12,969 nucleotides of DNA from Candidatus Syntropharchaeum sp. (GCA_016782355.1 JADHYP010000015.1:1-12969); one strand, 5' to 3'. Shown: positions 5,650 through 12,280, numbered from the stretch's first letter. Numbers and translations: made by a program. Notes: generated from the letters alone by a model not told the origin.

Positions 5650-6336
5650 ATGATAACCGCAGAAGAAGTGATAAAGAGTTTACCCGAACTTTTGAAAGAG
5701 CAGCCTGAACTGAGGCTGAGGATTTATGATGTATTATCAGAGGAGTTTGTAAGAAGGGGTGAATTTTATGAGTTCATGAAGAAGAGCGATGAGCGATTTG
5801 AGCAGCTATTGCAGGAATTAAGGGCGTTCCGGGAGGATACGAATCGCAGGTTTGAGGCGGTTGACCAAAGGTTTGATGAAGTGGATAGAAGGTTTGATAA
5901 GATGGACAGTGATTTTAAAGATTTAAAAGACGACTTTAAAGATTTAAAAGATTGGGTGGGTATAGTAGTAGGCGGATTTCAAAGAAGAGCGGGTAGAAGT
6001 CTTGAAGACGCAATTGCGGGAACGCTGAGGATTGCTTTAGAGAAGGACGTGAAGCCTGAAAATATAACAATGCGAAAAAAAATAAGAGATGACGAGGGCT
6101 TGATAGGTCGTGCAGGAAGAGAGTATGAGATAGATTTGTGCATAACGAACGGTGAAAGCATGATATTTGAAATAAAATCTTATGCCGAAGATGATGATAT
6201 AGAGAATTTCAACGACAAGGCGGAACTGGCGGTAGAGAAGTTGGGGTTGAAGAAAGCGAAGAAGGTACTGATTACACTTGATAAACGCACTTCAGTGGTA
6301 AAACTGTGCGACAAGTATGGAATCTTGCTTGGATAG
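5650..6336 (+). CDS. PD-(D/E)XK nuclease-like protein with coiled coil, copy 1
   Basis: The 228-residue product has three parts: an N-terminal helical region (1-45, EEVIKSLPELL...), a coiled coil of heptads (about 46-100, RRFEAVDQRFDEVDRRFDKM, then two DFKDLKD units), and a C-terminal alpha/beta domain (103-228). The last part carries LED (Glu119), EID (Asp162) and FEIK (Glu174, Lys176), spaced as in PD-(D/E)XK phosphodiesterase folds. This layout is familiar from DUF3782-type archaeal proteins, often present in many copies per genome; biochemical function is unproven. DNA cleavage is possible because the active-site residues look intact. The gene has a near-identical copy at 12281. A coiled-coil membrane protein gene follows 22 bases after its stop, suggesting co-transcription. 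Confidence 0.7.
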   Translation: MITAEEVIKSLPELLKEQPELRLRIYDVLSEEFVRRGEFYEFMKKSDERFEQLLQELRAFREDTNRRFEAVDQRFDEVDRRFDKMDSDFKDLKDDFKDLKDWVGIVVGGFQRRAGRSLEDAIAGTLRIALEKDVKPENITMRKKIRDDEGLIGRAGREYEIDLCITNGESMIFEIKSYAEDDDIENFNDKAELAVEKLGLKKAKKVLITLDKRTSVVKLCDKYGILLG

Positions 6337-6358
6337 CAGGAAAAATTAAAGCGTGAAG

Positions 6359-6760
6359 ATGGCAGAAGAAGAGATAGTGTTCCAATTATTGGAAGAGGAT
6401 AGAAAACTGAGGCTGGAGCGGATAGTAGAGGATAGGAAAATAACAACCGATGACTGTCTCGTTCTTGGGATACTAAAGCTGCACAGTGGAATATGGGGGG
6501 TGCATAAACGAATAGACGGATTGCACAAAGAGATAGCAGGTTTGCATGAAGAGATAGGGGGATTGCATAAAAGGATAGATGACACGAATGCGCGGATAGA
6601 AGAGTTGAGGATTGACACGAATGCGCAGATAGAAGAGCTGGGGAAAGATGTGAACGGAAGGATGGAAAGCAACTTCAAGTGGACTGTGAGTCTGATTCTG
6701 GGGACGTGGGCGAGCATGATAGCTATTCTTATCCCTATACTTTTGAAGGTGATGGGGTAA
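6359..6760 (+). CDS. Coiled-coil protein with C-terminal membrane anchor
   Basis: The 133-residue product (ATG at 6359; a GTG six bases earlier is in frame) has a charged helical N-terminus, then heptads from about 45 to 98 (GVHKRIDGLHKEIAGLHEEI, then further GLHKRID and IEEL units) and one hydrophobic segment at 107-130 before a short tail. It is thus predicted to be a tail-anchored coiled coil facing the cytoplasm. The DNA is internally repetitive (GCATAAACGAATAGACGGAT-like units). It starts soon after the nuclease-like gene on the same strand and may share its transcript. No family is recognised. The bases AAATTAAAGCGTGAA before its start match the end of the soluble coiled-coil gene (3953-3968), so the two coil genes may have exchanged ends. 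Confidence 0.55.
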   Translation: MAEEEIVFQLLEEDRKLRLERIVEDRKITTDDCLVLGILKLHSGIWGVHKRIDGLHKEIAGLHEEIGGLHKRIDDTNARIEELRIDTNAQIEELGKDVNGRMESNFKWTVSLILGTWASMIAILIPILLKVMG

Positions 6761-6848
6761 AGAAATCACTTCTTTAGAATTATTGAAAGAATTATTTTTC
6801 TTTTTGTTCTTCATCTCCGCGCTCTCTGCGGTAGATAAAAAATAAATT

Positions 6849-6972
6849 AGAGACACAGATTAACGCAGATTAAGTGAGTTTAGAGGTTTAGCTCGTTAGC
6901 AGCTTAGGCCCATTGACCAAACTGCCAAACCGCTATATTATCATCTGTGTAAATCTGTGTAATCTGTGGTTA
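6849..6972. repeat. Dispersed palindromic repeat (copy 4)
   Basis: ACACAGATTAACGCAGATTA (from about 6853) faces CTGTGTAAATCTGTGTAATC (from about 6944) with about 70 bases between. It sits between two convergent genes, where a bidirectional transcription end could form, but no T-run is seen. Confidence 0.5.
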
Positions 6973-6982
6973 CAAAATGACG

Positions 6983-7411
6983 TCACTCCCACATCATATC
7001 CTTATAGCCACTCGCTAACGTCTTCCCGCTGCCATCACAGACCTTTACATATACTCTTATCATATCTCCTTCTTTCGGCTTGACACCCTTTAAGAACCCT
7101 ATTACAAATTCGTATGTTCCCTCACCCTGATATTCCTGTGACGTCCAGTAGCAGGACATCCGGAGATTGAGAAACGCAACCGCGTCCACACTCGGGAATG
7201 CCGCGGCGCTGTGCCCCCTCGGGGCTTTTAAGGGATGAACCTCGCTTTGTTCTACCTCTATTACTTTGAACTGCGGTTTTCCATCCGCGTCTGTTACCAC
7301 CTCTACCTTTACTTTTACAATCGGCGCCCCTTCTATGGTGAAGAAAAAAATCGCGATAAGAGATACAAAAATTACCGCAATACCCACGCCCAAAATAACA
7401 CCTTTTCTCAT
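6983..7411 (-). CDS. Membrane-anchored extracytoplasmic protein, unknown family
   Basis: The ATG at 7411 is preferred over upstream ones because a GGAAG sequence lies 6 bases before it and a TATA box about 45 bases before it. Upstream codons also run through repeat DNA. The 142-residue product has a two-residue basic start (RK), a membrane segment at 5-25 and an external part rich in beta-like stretches (IVKVKVEVVTDADGKPQFKV; FVIGFLKGVKPKEGD; IRVYVKV), ending DMMWE. Two cysteines (87 and 125) could form a disulfide. It has no heme motif. A beta-sandwich is suspected from the pattern only. It is divergent from the cytochrome at 7744, so a shared job at the cell surface is possible but unproven. 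Confidence 0.6.
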   Translation of the reverse strand: MRKGVILGVGIAVIFVSLIAIFFFTIEGAPIVKVKVEVVTDADGKPQFKVIEVEQSEVHPLKAPRGHSAAAFPSVDAVAFLNLRMSCYWTSQEYQGEGTYEFVIGFLKGVKPKEGDMIRVYVKVCDGSGKTLASGYKDMMWE

Positions 7412-7455
7412 CGCTTTCTTCCTTTCACTCCTGATATTCTTCTCTTTTATATTTG

Positions 7456-7464
7456 TATATAAAG
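7456..7464 (-). promoter_or_regulatory. TATA box of the membrane-anchored protein gene
   Basis: CTTTATATA on the minus strand lies 45-53 bases before the ATG at 7411, leaving room for a 20-base leader that contains GGAGTG and GGAAG. Confidence 0.5.
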
Positions 7465-7475
7465 TATAACATTTT

Positions 7476-7537
7476 GCCACAGAGTACACAGAGAGCACAG
7501 AGTATTTACCCTCTGTGCGCTCTGGGGTCTCTGTGGC
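7476..7537. repeat. Long near-perfect hairpin, CACAGAG type
   Basis: GCCACAGAG (7476-7484) pairs with CTCTGTGGC (7529-7537). After a 4-base mismatch, CAGAGAGCACAGAG pairs with CTCTGTGCGCTCTG with one mismatch around the loop TATTTACC. The whole arm is 27 bases. It lies between two divergent genes. Confidence 0.65.
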
Positions 7538-7558
7538 TATCATTTTTGAATATGTCTT

Positions 7559-7678
7559 GACCGCCGAGAACGCGGAGTTCACAGAGAAAATAAGGGGTTA
7601 GTTGTCAGGTATTATATTAGTACCACTAAACCCCCAAACTTACATCCTCTGCGTTCTCCGTGAACTCTGCGGTTAATC
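7559..7678. repeat. Large nested inverted repeat before the 7744 cytochrome
   Basis: GACCGCCGAGAACGCGGAGT and following bases (7559-7587) are the imperfect inverse of CTCTGCGTTCTCCGTGAACT and following (about 7647-7678). A second pair, GGGGTTAGT with ACTAAACCCC, lies inside. This is the CGCGGAGTTCACAGAG variety of the dispersed repeats. Confidence 0.5.
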
Positions 7679-7705
7679 TAAAAATTTGTTTCACCAACAG
7701 AAAAA

Positions 7706-7712
7706 TTTATAA
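7706..7712 (+). promoter_or_regulatory. TATA box of the deviant tetraheme cytochrome gene
   Basis: TTTATAA lies 32-38 bases before the ATG at 7744. The resulting leader would be under about ten bases, so the message may be nearly leaderless, in keeping with the lack of a strong binding site. Confidence 0.45.
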
Positions 7713-7743
7713 GTTACAATATCTTTCTTCTTTTATAGAGAAG

Positions 7744-8319
7744 ATGAATACCAAAAAGATGATTTTGCTCCTGGTTATGGTAGTTGTGGTTGGCGTATTC
7801 GCACTTCCAAATATCGTGTTGTATGTAGAGAGAGAACTTCTAGCAAAGCAAGAAGTATATCCAGAGGGGGAATTTCCACCGATGCCTCTTCAAGTGAAGG
7901 ATGCGCATCTCAACTTCTCCTGTAAGGACTGCCACTATTCTCCTTTCGCAGGCTTTGTGTTTAACGTTGAATGCATGGATTGTCACGGCGATACCGGTAA
8001 TATAAGCGGTCACGGGGAGACACCAGAATGCCGTAATTGCAGTATCTGCCACTGGATGGGTGGTAGTGATATTGCCAGCTATACTGATTTCATCTCGGCA
8101 GGCGGGTTCGGCATGGATGCCACACCGTTTGACGTAGGCGGAATGGCGGGGCATGAAGACTTAATACTTGCCGCTGAGAAATGTGATTTGATGGCGGGAG
8201 CGAATGAAGCTTGCTTCGTATGCCATACCACTGCCACTGTGAGTTTTACAATGCCGAAGAGGGAGTATATGCGTTTCGATGTAGGAAGGGGGAATGTGAC
8301 AATAAAAAATGAAAAATGA
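7744..8319 (+). CDS. Tetraheme c-type cytochrome, divergent member
   Basis: The ATG at 7744 gives 191 residues beginning with two lysines and a hydrophobic leader (6-27, VVVVGVFALPNIVL) like that of the other cytochromes; the earlier ATG at 7660 lies in repeat DNA. CxxCH motifs lie at 60-64, 77-81, 99-103 and 157-161. The third sits in CRNCSICH with an extra cysteine. The shared ISAGGFG and AGANEAC blocks show family membership. It lacks the GQHxWY motif after the leader, and the long tail after the last heme is cut to about 30 residues ending in lysines. Only four sequons are present. These differences suggest a distinct position, such as a membrane-side connector, rather than a repeated subunit; this is inference. 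It stands alone with its own promoter. Confidence 0.8.
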   Translation: MNTKKMILLLVMVVVVGVFALPNIVLYVERELLAKQEVYPEGEFPPMPLQVKDAHLNFSCKDCHYSPFAGFVFNVECMDCHGDTGNISGHGETPECRNCSICHWMGGSDIASYTDFISAGGFGMDATPFDVGGMAGHEDLILAAEKCDLMAGANEACFVCHTTATVSFTMPKREYMRFDVGRGNVTIKNEK

Positions 8320-8333
8320 AAATTGCAAAGAGT

Positions 8334-8462
8334 AGCTCCTTTTATAACCACAAGATTACACAGATTTACACGAGAAAATGTGAAGATAGAAGAAGTCAGA
8401 GGTTTCTGTTTTCTATTCTCTGATTTCTGTCTTGTGTTAATCTTGTGGAATCTCGTGGTTTT
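8334..8462. repeat. Dispersed repeat (copy 6), same type as 1564-1746
   Basis: AGCTCCTTTTATAACCACAA starts the block, followed by GATTACACAGATTTACACGA, AAGTCAGAG and CTATTCTCTGATTTCTG. An inverted arm, TTAATCTTGTGGAATCTCGT, lies near the end. It fills the gap between the 7744 cytochrome and the signal peptidase gene. Confidence 0.6.
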
Positions 8463-8498
8463 TAAATTTTTAATTCTTAAGCGGAAAAAATAGAAAGA

Positions 8499-8504
8499 TT
8501 TATA
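8499..8504 (+). promoter_or_regulatory. TATA box of the signal peptidase-cytochrome operon
   Basis: TTTATA within AAAGATTTATAGAAC lies 41-46 bases before the ATG at 8545. GGGGGT at 8531-8536 is the ribosome-binding site. Confidence 0.45.
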
Positions 8505-8544
8505 GAACATAATAACCTTCTATTTTATAAGGGGGTAAAAGACA

Positions 8545-9288
8545 ATGCAACCTTTTATAGAAGCGATATTATTGACTGTTGCAGTTAGCGCGTTTATAGC
8601 TGCGATTTTTTTCATTCTTTATCTCGTGGCGGTAAAGGGTTATGAATCTCCACTGCGATTGTATAACCGTTTTAAAAGGGGATACAGCGAGCATTCGCAG
8701 AAGAAAAGAGTGGAAGAAAAGATGACCGAATACAAAAGCGTTTCTAAGGGGGGTAGAGTTCCGGTTCTGGGTTCAGCTATTGTACTCGCATTATTTGTCA
8801 TCATCGTATTTGCACTTCTATTTGATGTCATTTTTTTCGTGGCTATCACTGCGGATAGCATGCAACCTACGTTCAAACGAGGCGACCTCGTGCTCATGCA
8901 AAAGATTTCCCTGACGCCTGCGGAAGGTGACATAATCATGTTTGAACGCCCGAATTATATGCTCTCCATTACGCACAGGGTAGTTGCGGTAACCGACAGC
9001 GGAGTAAGAACAGGGGGGGATGCGAGAAGAAGAGTGGACGCATGGGTAGTGCCTGAAGAAGAAATCATGGCTAAAGCCATGCAGGTAGGTGGAAAACCTG
9101 TCGTTCTAAAAGATGTTGGGGATTATTTCATCCTTGAGACAAGGGAAATGCGTTATGGTAAATATGGTCTCGAATATACGTTCGTGAAGAACGTATTTTT
9201 AACGATAAAGATGTACGGTTATGCAGTGTGCATTATGGCAATCATAGGTTACGTAATATTAACTTTAAGGGAGGCGAAAAAGTATTGA
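8545..9288 (+). CDS. Archaeal-type signal peptidase I (family S26B)
   Basis: The 247-residue product is a membrane protease that removes signal peptides from exported proteins. Residues 101-110 carry ITADSMQPTF with the catalytic Ser105. SITHRV at 141-146 supplies His144, which replaces the bacterial Lys as in archaeal and ER Sec11-type enzymes. RTGGDA at 155-160 supplies Asp159. Membrane segments lie at about 5-30, 74-103 and 220-240. The first, with its 40-residue charged loop (31-73), and the C-terminal one are additions to the single-anchor core. The ATG follows GGGGGT by 8 bases. The gene ends one base before the tetraheme cytochrome ATG, so the two are co-transcribed and probably translationally coupled. 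This suggests specialisation for cytochrome precursors, but a housekeeping role cannot be excluded. Confidence 0.85.
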   Translation: MQPFIEAILLTVAVSAFIAAIFFILYLVAVKGYESPLRLYNRFKRGYSEHSQKKRVEEKMTEYKSVSKGGRVPVLGSAIVLALFVIIVFALLFDVIFFVAITADSMQPTFKRGDLVLMQKISLTPAEGDIIMFERPNYMLSITHRVVAVTDSGVRTGGDARRRVDAWVVPEEEIMAKAMQVGGKPVVLKDVGDYFILETREMRYGKYGLEYTFVKNVFLTIKMYGYAVCIMAIIGYVILTLREAKKY

Positions 9289-9289
9289 A

Positions 9290-9922
9290 ATGAACGTAAA
9301 GAAGGTGCTTTTGTTTATTGCCCTTGTATCGGCAATTGCAGTTGCTCTCTCACAAACGGTATCATTGTTCGGCGGGCAGCATACCTGGTATGACCTGGGA
9401 CCTGCGGGGAGCGATGTCCCTTGTAGCAAGTGTCATGCAGATATATGTGGTGAGCTCTCGGTATCGGGAGTGCATCAGAATTTAGGCAGTGGGAGTGAAG
9501 CTTGTGCTGCCTGTCACCGCTGTAATCTGACCTGTTATACAAACGCAAGTGGAGAAGGCGCGGGGTCAACACCGGGTAAAGAAGTTCATGCCGCTTCTAC
9601 GGTGCCCTGTATGGAATGCCACGAAGTTGATACTTGGAGTCCGTATGCAGGTGGATTTACAAATAAAACTAATTCGCTTTACCAATACGCGGACGCAGCA
9701 CACAACGGAACAAAAGCGGCGCATAACGTTTTCGTTCAGAGTGCAGTAAACGGGACTTTGATGGAAGATTCAAACGAGGCATGCATACAGTGCCATACCA
9801 ACGTCGCTGTTGATATTACCTATCACATACCTCGGGGATATGAAATCGAGTTGAACAGGACTTGCGGCTGGAATGTCAATCTTTCATATTATAATTTCAC
9901 TGACGTGGAGGTGCGCGGGTAA
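9290..9922 (+). CDS. Secreted tetraheme c-type cytochrome, operon member
   Basis: The 210-residue product starts one base after the signal peptidase stop; GGGAGG (9269-9274) inside the end of that gene serves as binding site. A leader at 5-27 (KKVLLFIALVSAIAVALSQT) is followed by GGQHTWYD (28-35). CxxCH motifs are at 45-49, 72-76, 107-111 and 165-169. Shared marks are HAAST, YAGGF, KAAH and EDSNEAC. Unlike the other family members it has extra cysteines at 53, 78, 82 and 192 that could form disulfides, and its tail (170-210) has a different sequence, ending DVEVRG. Eight sequons are present. It is likely an extracytoplasmic electron carrier working with the nonaheme protein encoded two bases downstream. 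Confidence 0.85.
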   Translation: MNVKKVLLFIALVSAIAVALSQTVSLFGGQHTWYDLGPAGSDVPCSKCHADICGELSVSGVHQNLGSGSEACAACHRCNLTCYTNASGEGAGSTPGKEVHAASTVPCMECHEVDTWSPYAGGFTNKTNSLYQYADAAHNGTKAAHNVFVQSAVNGTLMEDSNEACIQCHTNVAVDITYHIPRGYEIELNRTCGWNVNLSYYNFTDVEVRG

Positions 9923-9924
9923 GG

Positions 9925-11109
9925 ATGAAATATAAGTATAAAGTGGGAATGATTATGATACTGGTAGTTATTGCTGCTTTAGTTACTTCTATGGTCTCCT
10001 CAGGTCTATTTGGGCTACAGCATAAATGGTATGATACCTCCCAACCCGGAAACGATGTGCCCTGTTCCAAGTGTCATTCGAACGTAAAAGAGGAGATTTA
10101 CAACATGTCCTCTGGTGCACCGCATAAAAGTAAAGCGTGTGTATATTGCCACAGAAACGAAACAGGCGTAACTTATGCGGTTGGTGGTTCACCAGCACAA
10201 CCCGGGCAGGAAGCCCATGCCGCTTCTGTTCCGCCATGCCGGCAGTGTCATGAGTACAAAACCACGAATCTATCTTCTGTGAATGAATCGCACAAGCCGC
10301 TGTATGATACCTCGGGATTAAACGAGGCGTGTATCTCATGCCATACCGGGTTTGATAAGAGCTTGAATTTCACGAGGGCGTTGTATGTGGAATACGATAT
10401 TGTGAAGGTTAGTGAAAATTGGACAGTGCAGAGTTTCCTTTTCACCTCAAGCAACAGCACAATCATAAATCAGACGCCCGCAGGGAACAAGCATACCTGG
10501 GAAAACGCATCAGAAATCAACTGCTTTGACTGCCATTCGGATGTCAAAAGTGCGCTTGCAAATGGCGGTCATGTACCGAGCAGTAAGAATACCAGTGGAG
10601 AATTGCAGCATGGGGGTAAAACGCGGAAAGCGGAGAGAGGACATAAGGGAAGACGTCATGATTTTAGCAGGACCTCTCCTGTAACCATAGAAAGCTGCAA
10701 ACCATGTCATTTACCCAATGCTTCAGACTTTGAAATCTGGGGCGACTGGGGAAGCAAGTGGCACAGGTACAACACCCATCTGGAAGCACAGCTTGATTAC
10801 CATGCCGCAACCACTGAACACTGCTATAACTGCCATTTTAATGGGACTATAAATGCACCTGGTGGTGGTGGAAGTTGTGGTTGCCGGAAATGTCATGATA
10901 TATTGAGAACTGGAAGCCATTCTGGTATATTGGATAGCATGTTCTTAGACCCAGAATTTTGCTGGTATAAAATGGACAAGGTATGCGTGGGATGCCATCA
11001 TAAGAAAGATACGGACGAATATTATAGAGAACTCTTTGGCAACAAACACTTTAAGGTTTATACCGAGCCGAATACTGCAATCTTTGTGACACCAATACCC
11101 CTGCCATAA
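9925..11109 (+). CDS. Secreted nonaheme c-type cytochrome
   Basis: The 394-residue product is the largest cytochrome here. A basic start (KYKYK) and hydrophobic leader (7-29) precede LQHKWYD (31-37). Nine CxxCH motifs lie at 47-51, 72-76, 105-109, 136-140, 200-204, 258-262, 300-304, 320-324 and 354-358. The first four, with their QEAHAAS and LNEACISCHT surroundings, form a compact version of the tetraheme unit. Residues 150-394 add five hemes with wider spacing, a basic stretch (230-245, GKTRKAERGHKGRRHD) and a glycine-rich turn (311-319). About twelve sequons are present. No membrane segment exists beyond the leader. GGAGGT (9907-9912) in the end of the previous gene precedes the ATG. The fusion could act as a junction between a tetraheme chain and another partner; this is inference. 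No catalytic family is recognised in the C-terminal half. Confidence 0.85.
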   Translation: MKYKYKVGMIMILVVIAALVTSMVSSGLFGLQHKWYDTSQPGNDVPCSKCHSNVKEEIYNMSSGAPHKSKACVYCHRNETGVTYAVGGSPAQPGQEAHAASVPPCRQCHEYKTTNLSSVNESHKPLYDTSGLNEACISCHTGFDKSLNFTRALYVEYDIVKVSENWTVQSFLFTSSNSTIINQTPAGNKHTWENASEINCFDCHSDVKSALANGGHVPSSKNTSGELQHGGKTRKAERGHKGRRHDFSRTSPVTIESCKPCHLPNASDFEIWGDWGSKWHRYNTHLEAQLDYHAATTEHCYNCHFNGTINAPGGGGSCGCRKCHDILRTGSHSGILDSMFLDPEFCWYKMDKVCVGCHHKKDTDEYYRELFGNKHFKVYTEPNTAIFVTPIPLP

Positions 11110-11149
11110 ACAAGATATATATGTCATGCTAATATCGGAAAAAATATCA

Positions 11150-11188
11150 GCGGGATTCTTCTCAACTACCAAAATTTTTTAATCCCGC
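11150..11188. terminator. Hairpin after the operon, possible terminator
   Basis: GCGGGATT (11150-11157) pairs perfectly with AATCCCGC (11181-11188). The T-run (11175-11180) is in the loop rather than after the stem, so the terminator call is weak. It lies 40 bases past the nonaheme stop. Confidence 0.35.
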
Positions 11189-11239
11189 CGATGGTAAACT
11201 TACAATAAACGGTTACCGTGTAGAGTATCCGGAAGGGTG

Positions 11240-11247
11240 GTATATTC
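11240..11247 (+). promoter_or_regulatory. TATA-like element before the second pentaheme gene
   Basis: GTATATTC lies 28-35 bases before the ATG at 11275, the spacing expected of a leaderless or near-leaderless message. No ribosome-binding sequence is seen before this start, which agrees. Confidence 0.35.
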
Positions 11248-11274
11248 CTTTCAAATTAACACCATCCCAGAAAA

Positions 11275-12039
11275 ATGAATGGCAAAGGAATAACATTATT
11301 GGCAATTGCAGCAGTCGCAATCGGCACGTTTGCACTGCCGGGCACGGTATCGCTGTTCGGCGGACAGCATACGTGGTATGACCTTAGTGAATCAATTGAA
11401 GGTGCGTCAGGGAGAAATAATGTGCCCTGCGAGAAGTGTCATGCAGACGTTGCGGAGGAGATGACGAGCGGTGCGAATGGTGTGCATCGTGATTTGACCT
11501 GCGCTATGTGCCACAGGGCTCCGTTTACTGGATATACCTATGCAAGAGGTCACTATTATATTGGATCCACCGAGTACGCACCAACACCAGGTGAAGAAGC
11601 TCATGCGGCATCCACGGTCGCGTGTATGGATTGTCATGGTGGTACGGGCGATGGGGGTACTAATCATTGGTCTGATCGCGAATATGCGGGGAAGTGTAGT
11701 AAGTGTCATGGACCGTATGACCTCACAGCAGGCGGTTTTGGGTTGACTCCCCGCTCTTATGATAGTGGTACAAAGGCGGCGCACAAGACGTTCGTGCTGA
11801 ATGCGATAAACAACACGGACATGGAAGGCGCGAACGAAGCCTGTATTGCATGCCATACGCATATAGCAGTGAAGATTAACTGGACGCATAGATACAGTCT
11901 CGAATTCAACGCGTCATTTGAGGATGGCTTGTATCCGCCAACGCATTTCAACGTTAGCGATTGGAAGGTCAACGGCACTGTTAATGTGACGGTGTATGGA
12001 AATGGCAGCGGTGGGGGAAGCACGAGCGGGTGGCCATGA
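11275..12039 (+). CDS. Secreted pentaheme c-type cytochrome, second copy
   Basis: The 254-residue product is the closest relative of the protein at 4054. It shares the leader (5-28, GITLLAIAAVAIGTFALPGT), GGQHTWYD (29-36), and five CxxCH motifs at 52-56, 76-80, 117-121, 141-145 and 190-194, with identical blocks such as GVHRDLTCAMCHR and EAHAASTVACMDCH. The fourth heme stretch is shorter and reads CSKCH. The tail keeps VKINWTHRYSLEFNA and PPTHFNVSDW but lacks the final GNVTYWG, ending in a serine/glycine-rich STSGWP. Seven sequons are present. It lies 165 bases after the nonaheme gene and may be read from its own promoter. As a paralogue with a changed C-terminus it could be an alternative subunit; this is inference. 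Confidence 0.85.
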   Translation: MNGKGITLLAIAAVAIGTFALPGTVSLFGGQHTWYDLSESIEGASGRNNVPCEKCHADVAEEMTSGANGVHRDLTCAMCHRAPFTGYTYARGHYYIGSTEYAPTPGEEAHAASTVACMDCHGGTGDGGTNHWSDREYAGKCSKCHGPYDLTAGGFGLTPRSYDSGTKAAHKTFVLNAINNTDMEGANEACIACHTHIAVKINWTHRYSLEFNASFEDGLYPPTHFNVSDWKVNGTVNVTVYGNGSGGGSTSGWP

Positions 12040-12049
12040 AAAAACTAAA

Positions 12050-12213
12050 TTGTTGACACAGATTAACACAGATTAACGCAGACAAAAATTAAAAACCCCC
12101 AAAAATAAATAAATCAGTGTCTCGAATAGAAGACAGAAAACAGACTTGTGACCTCTGACTTCTTTTATCTTTACATTTTCTCGTGACAATCTGTGTAATC
12201 TGAGGGGTTAGCT
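12050..12213. repeat. Dispersed repeat (copy 7), inverted relative to 1564 and 8334
   Basis: Starting with GACACAGATTAACACAGATT, the block contains AACAGACTTGTGACCTCTGA, ACTTCTTTTATC, TTTTCTCGTGACAATCTGTG and GGGGTTAGCT, which is the reverse complement of the copies at 1564-1746 and 8334-8462. Its own ends (CAGATTAACACAGATT and AATCTGTGTAATCTG) also pair. It fills the gap between the pentaheme gene and the second nuclease-like gene. Confidence 0.6.
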
Positions 12214-12280
12214 ATCAAATACCAATAGCTTTATGTGCTTTCATATCAATGTATATTTGACAGGTGAAGAAGGAGGAACA

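Noticed and set aside
11189..11274. Remnant coding frame (GYRVEYPEGWYIPF) before the second pentaheme gene
   Set aside because: The frame reads like protein for a short stretch but has no start, no clear family and overlaps the cytochrome start; too little to call.
2649..12039. Borg-type extrachromosomal element carrying cytochromes
   Set aside because: No perfect tandem direct repeats in or between genes of the kind that mark Borgs; the intergenic repeats here are imperfect and inverted.
1564..12213. CRISPR array
   Set aside because: The repeats are dispersed, of variable length and self-inverted; there is no regular repeat-spacer spacing and no cas gene.
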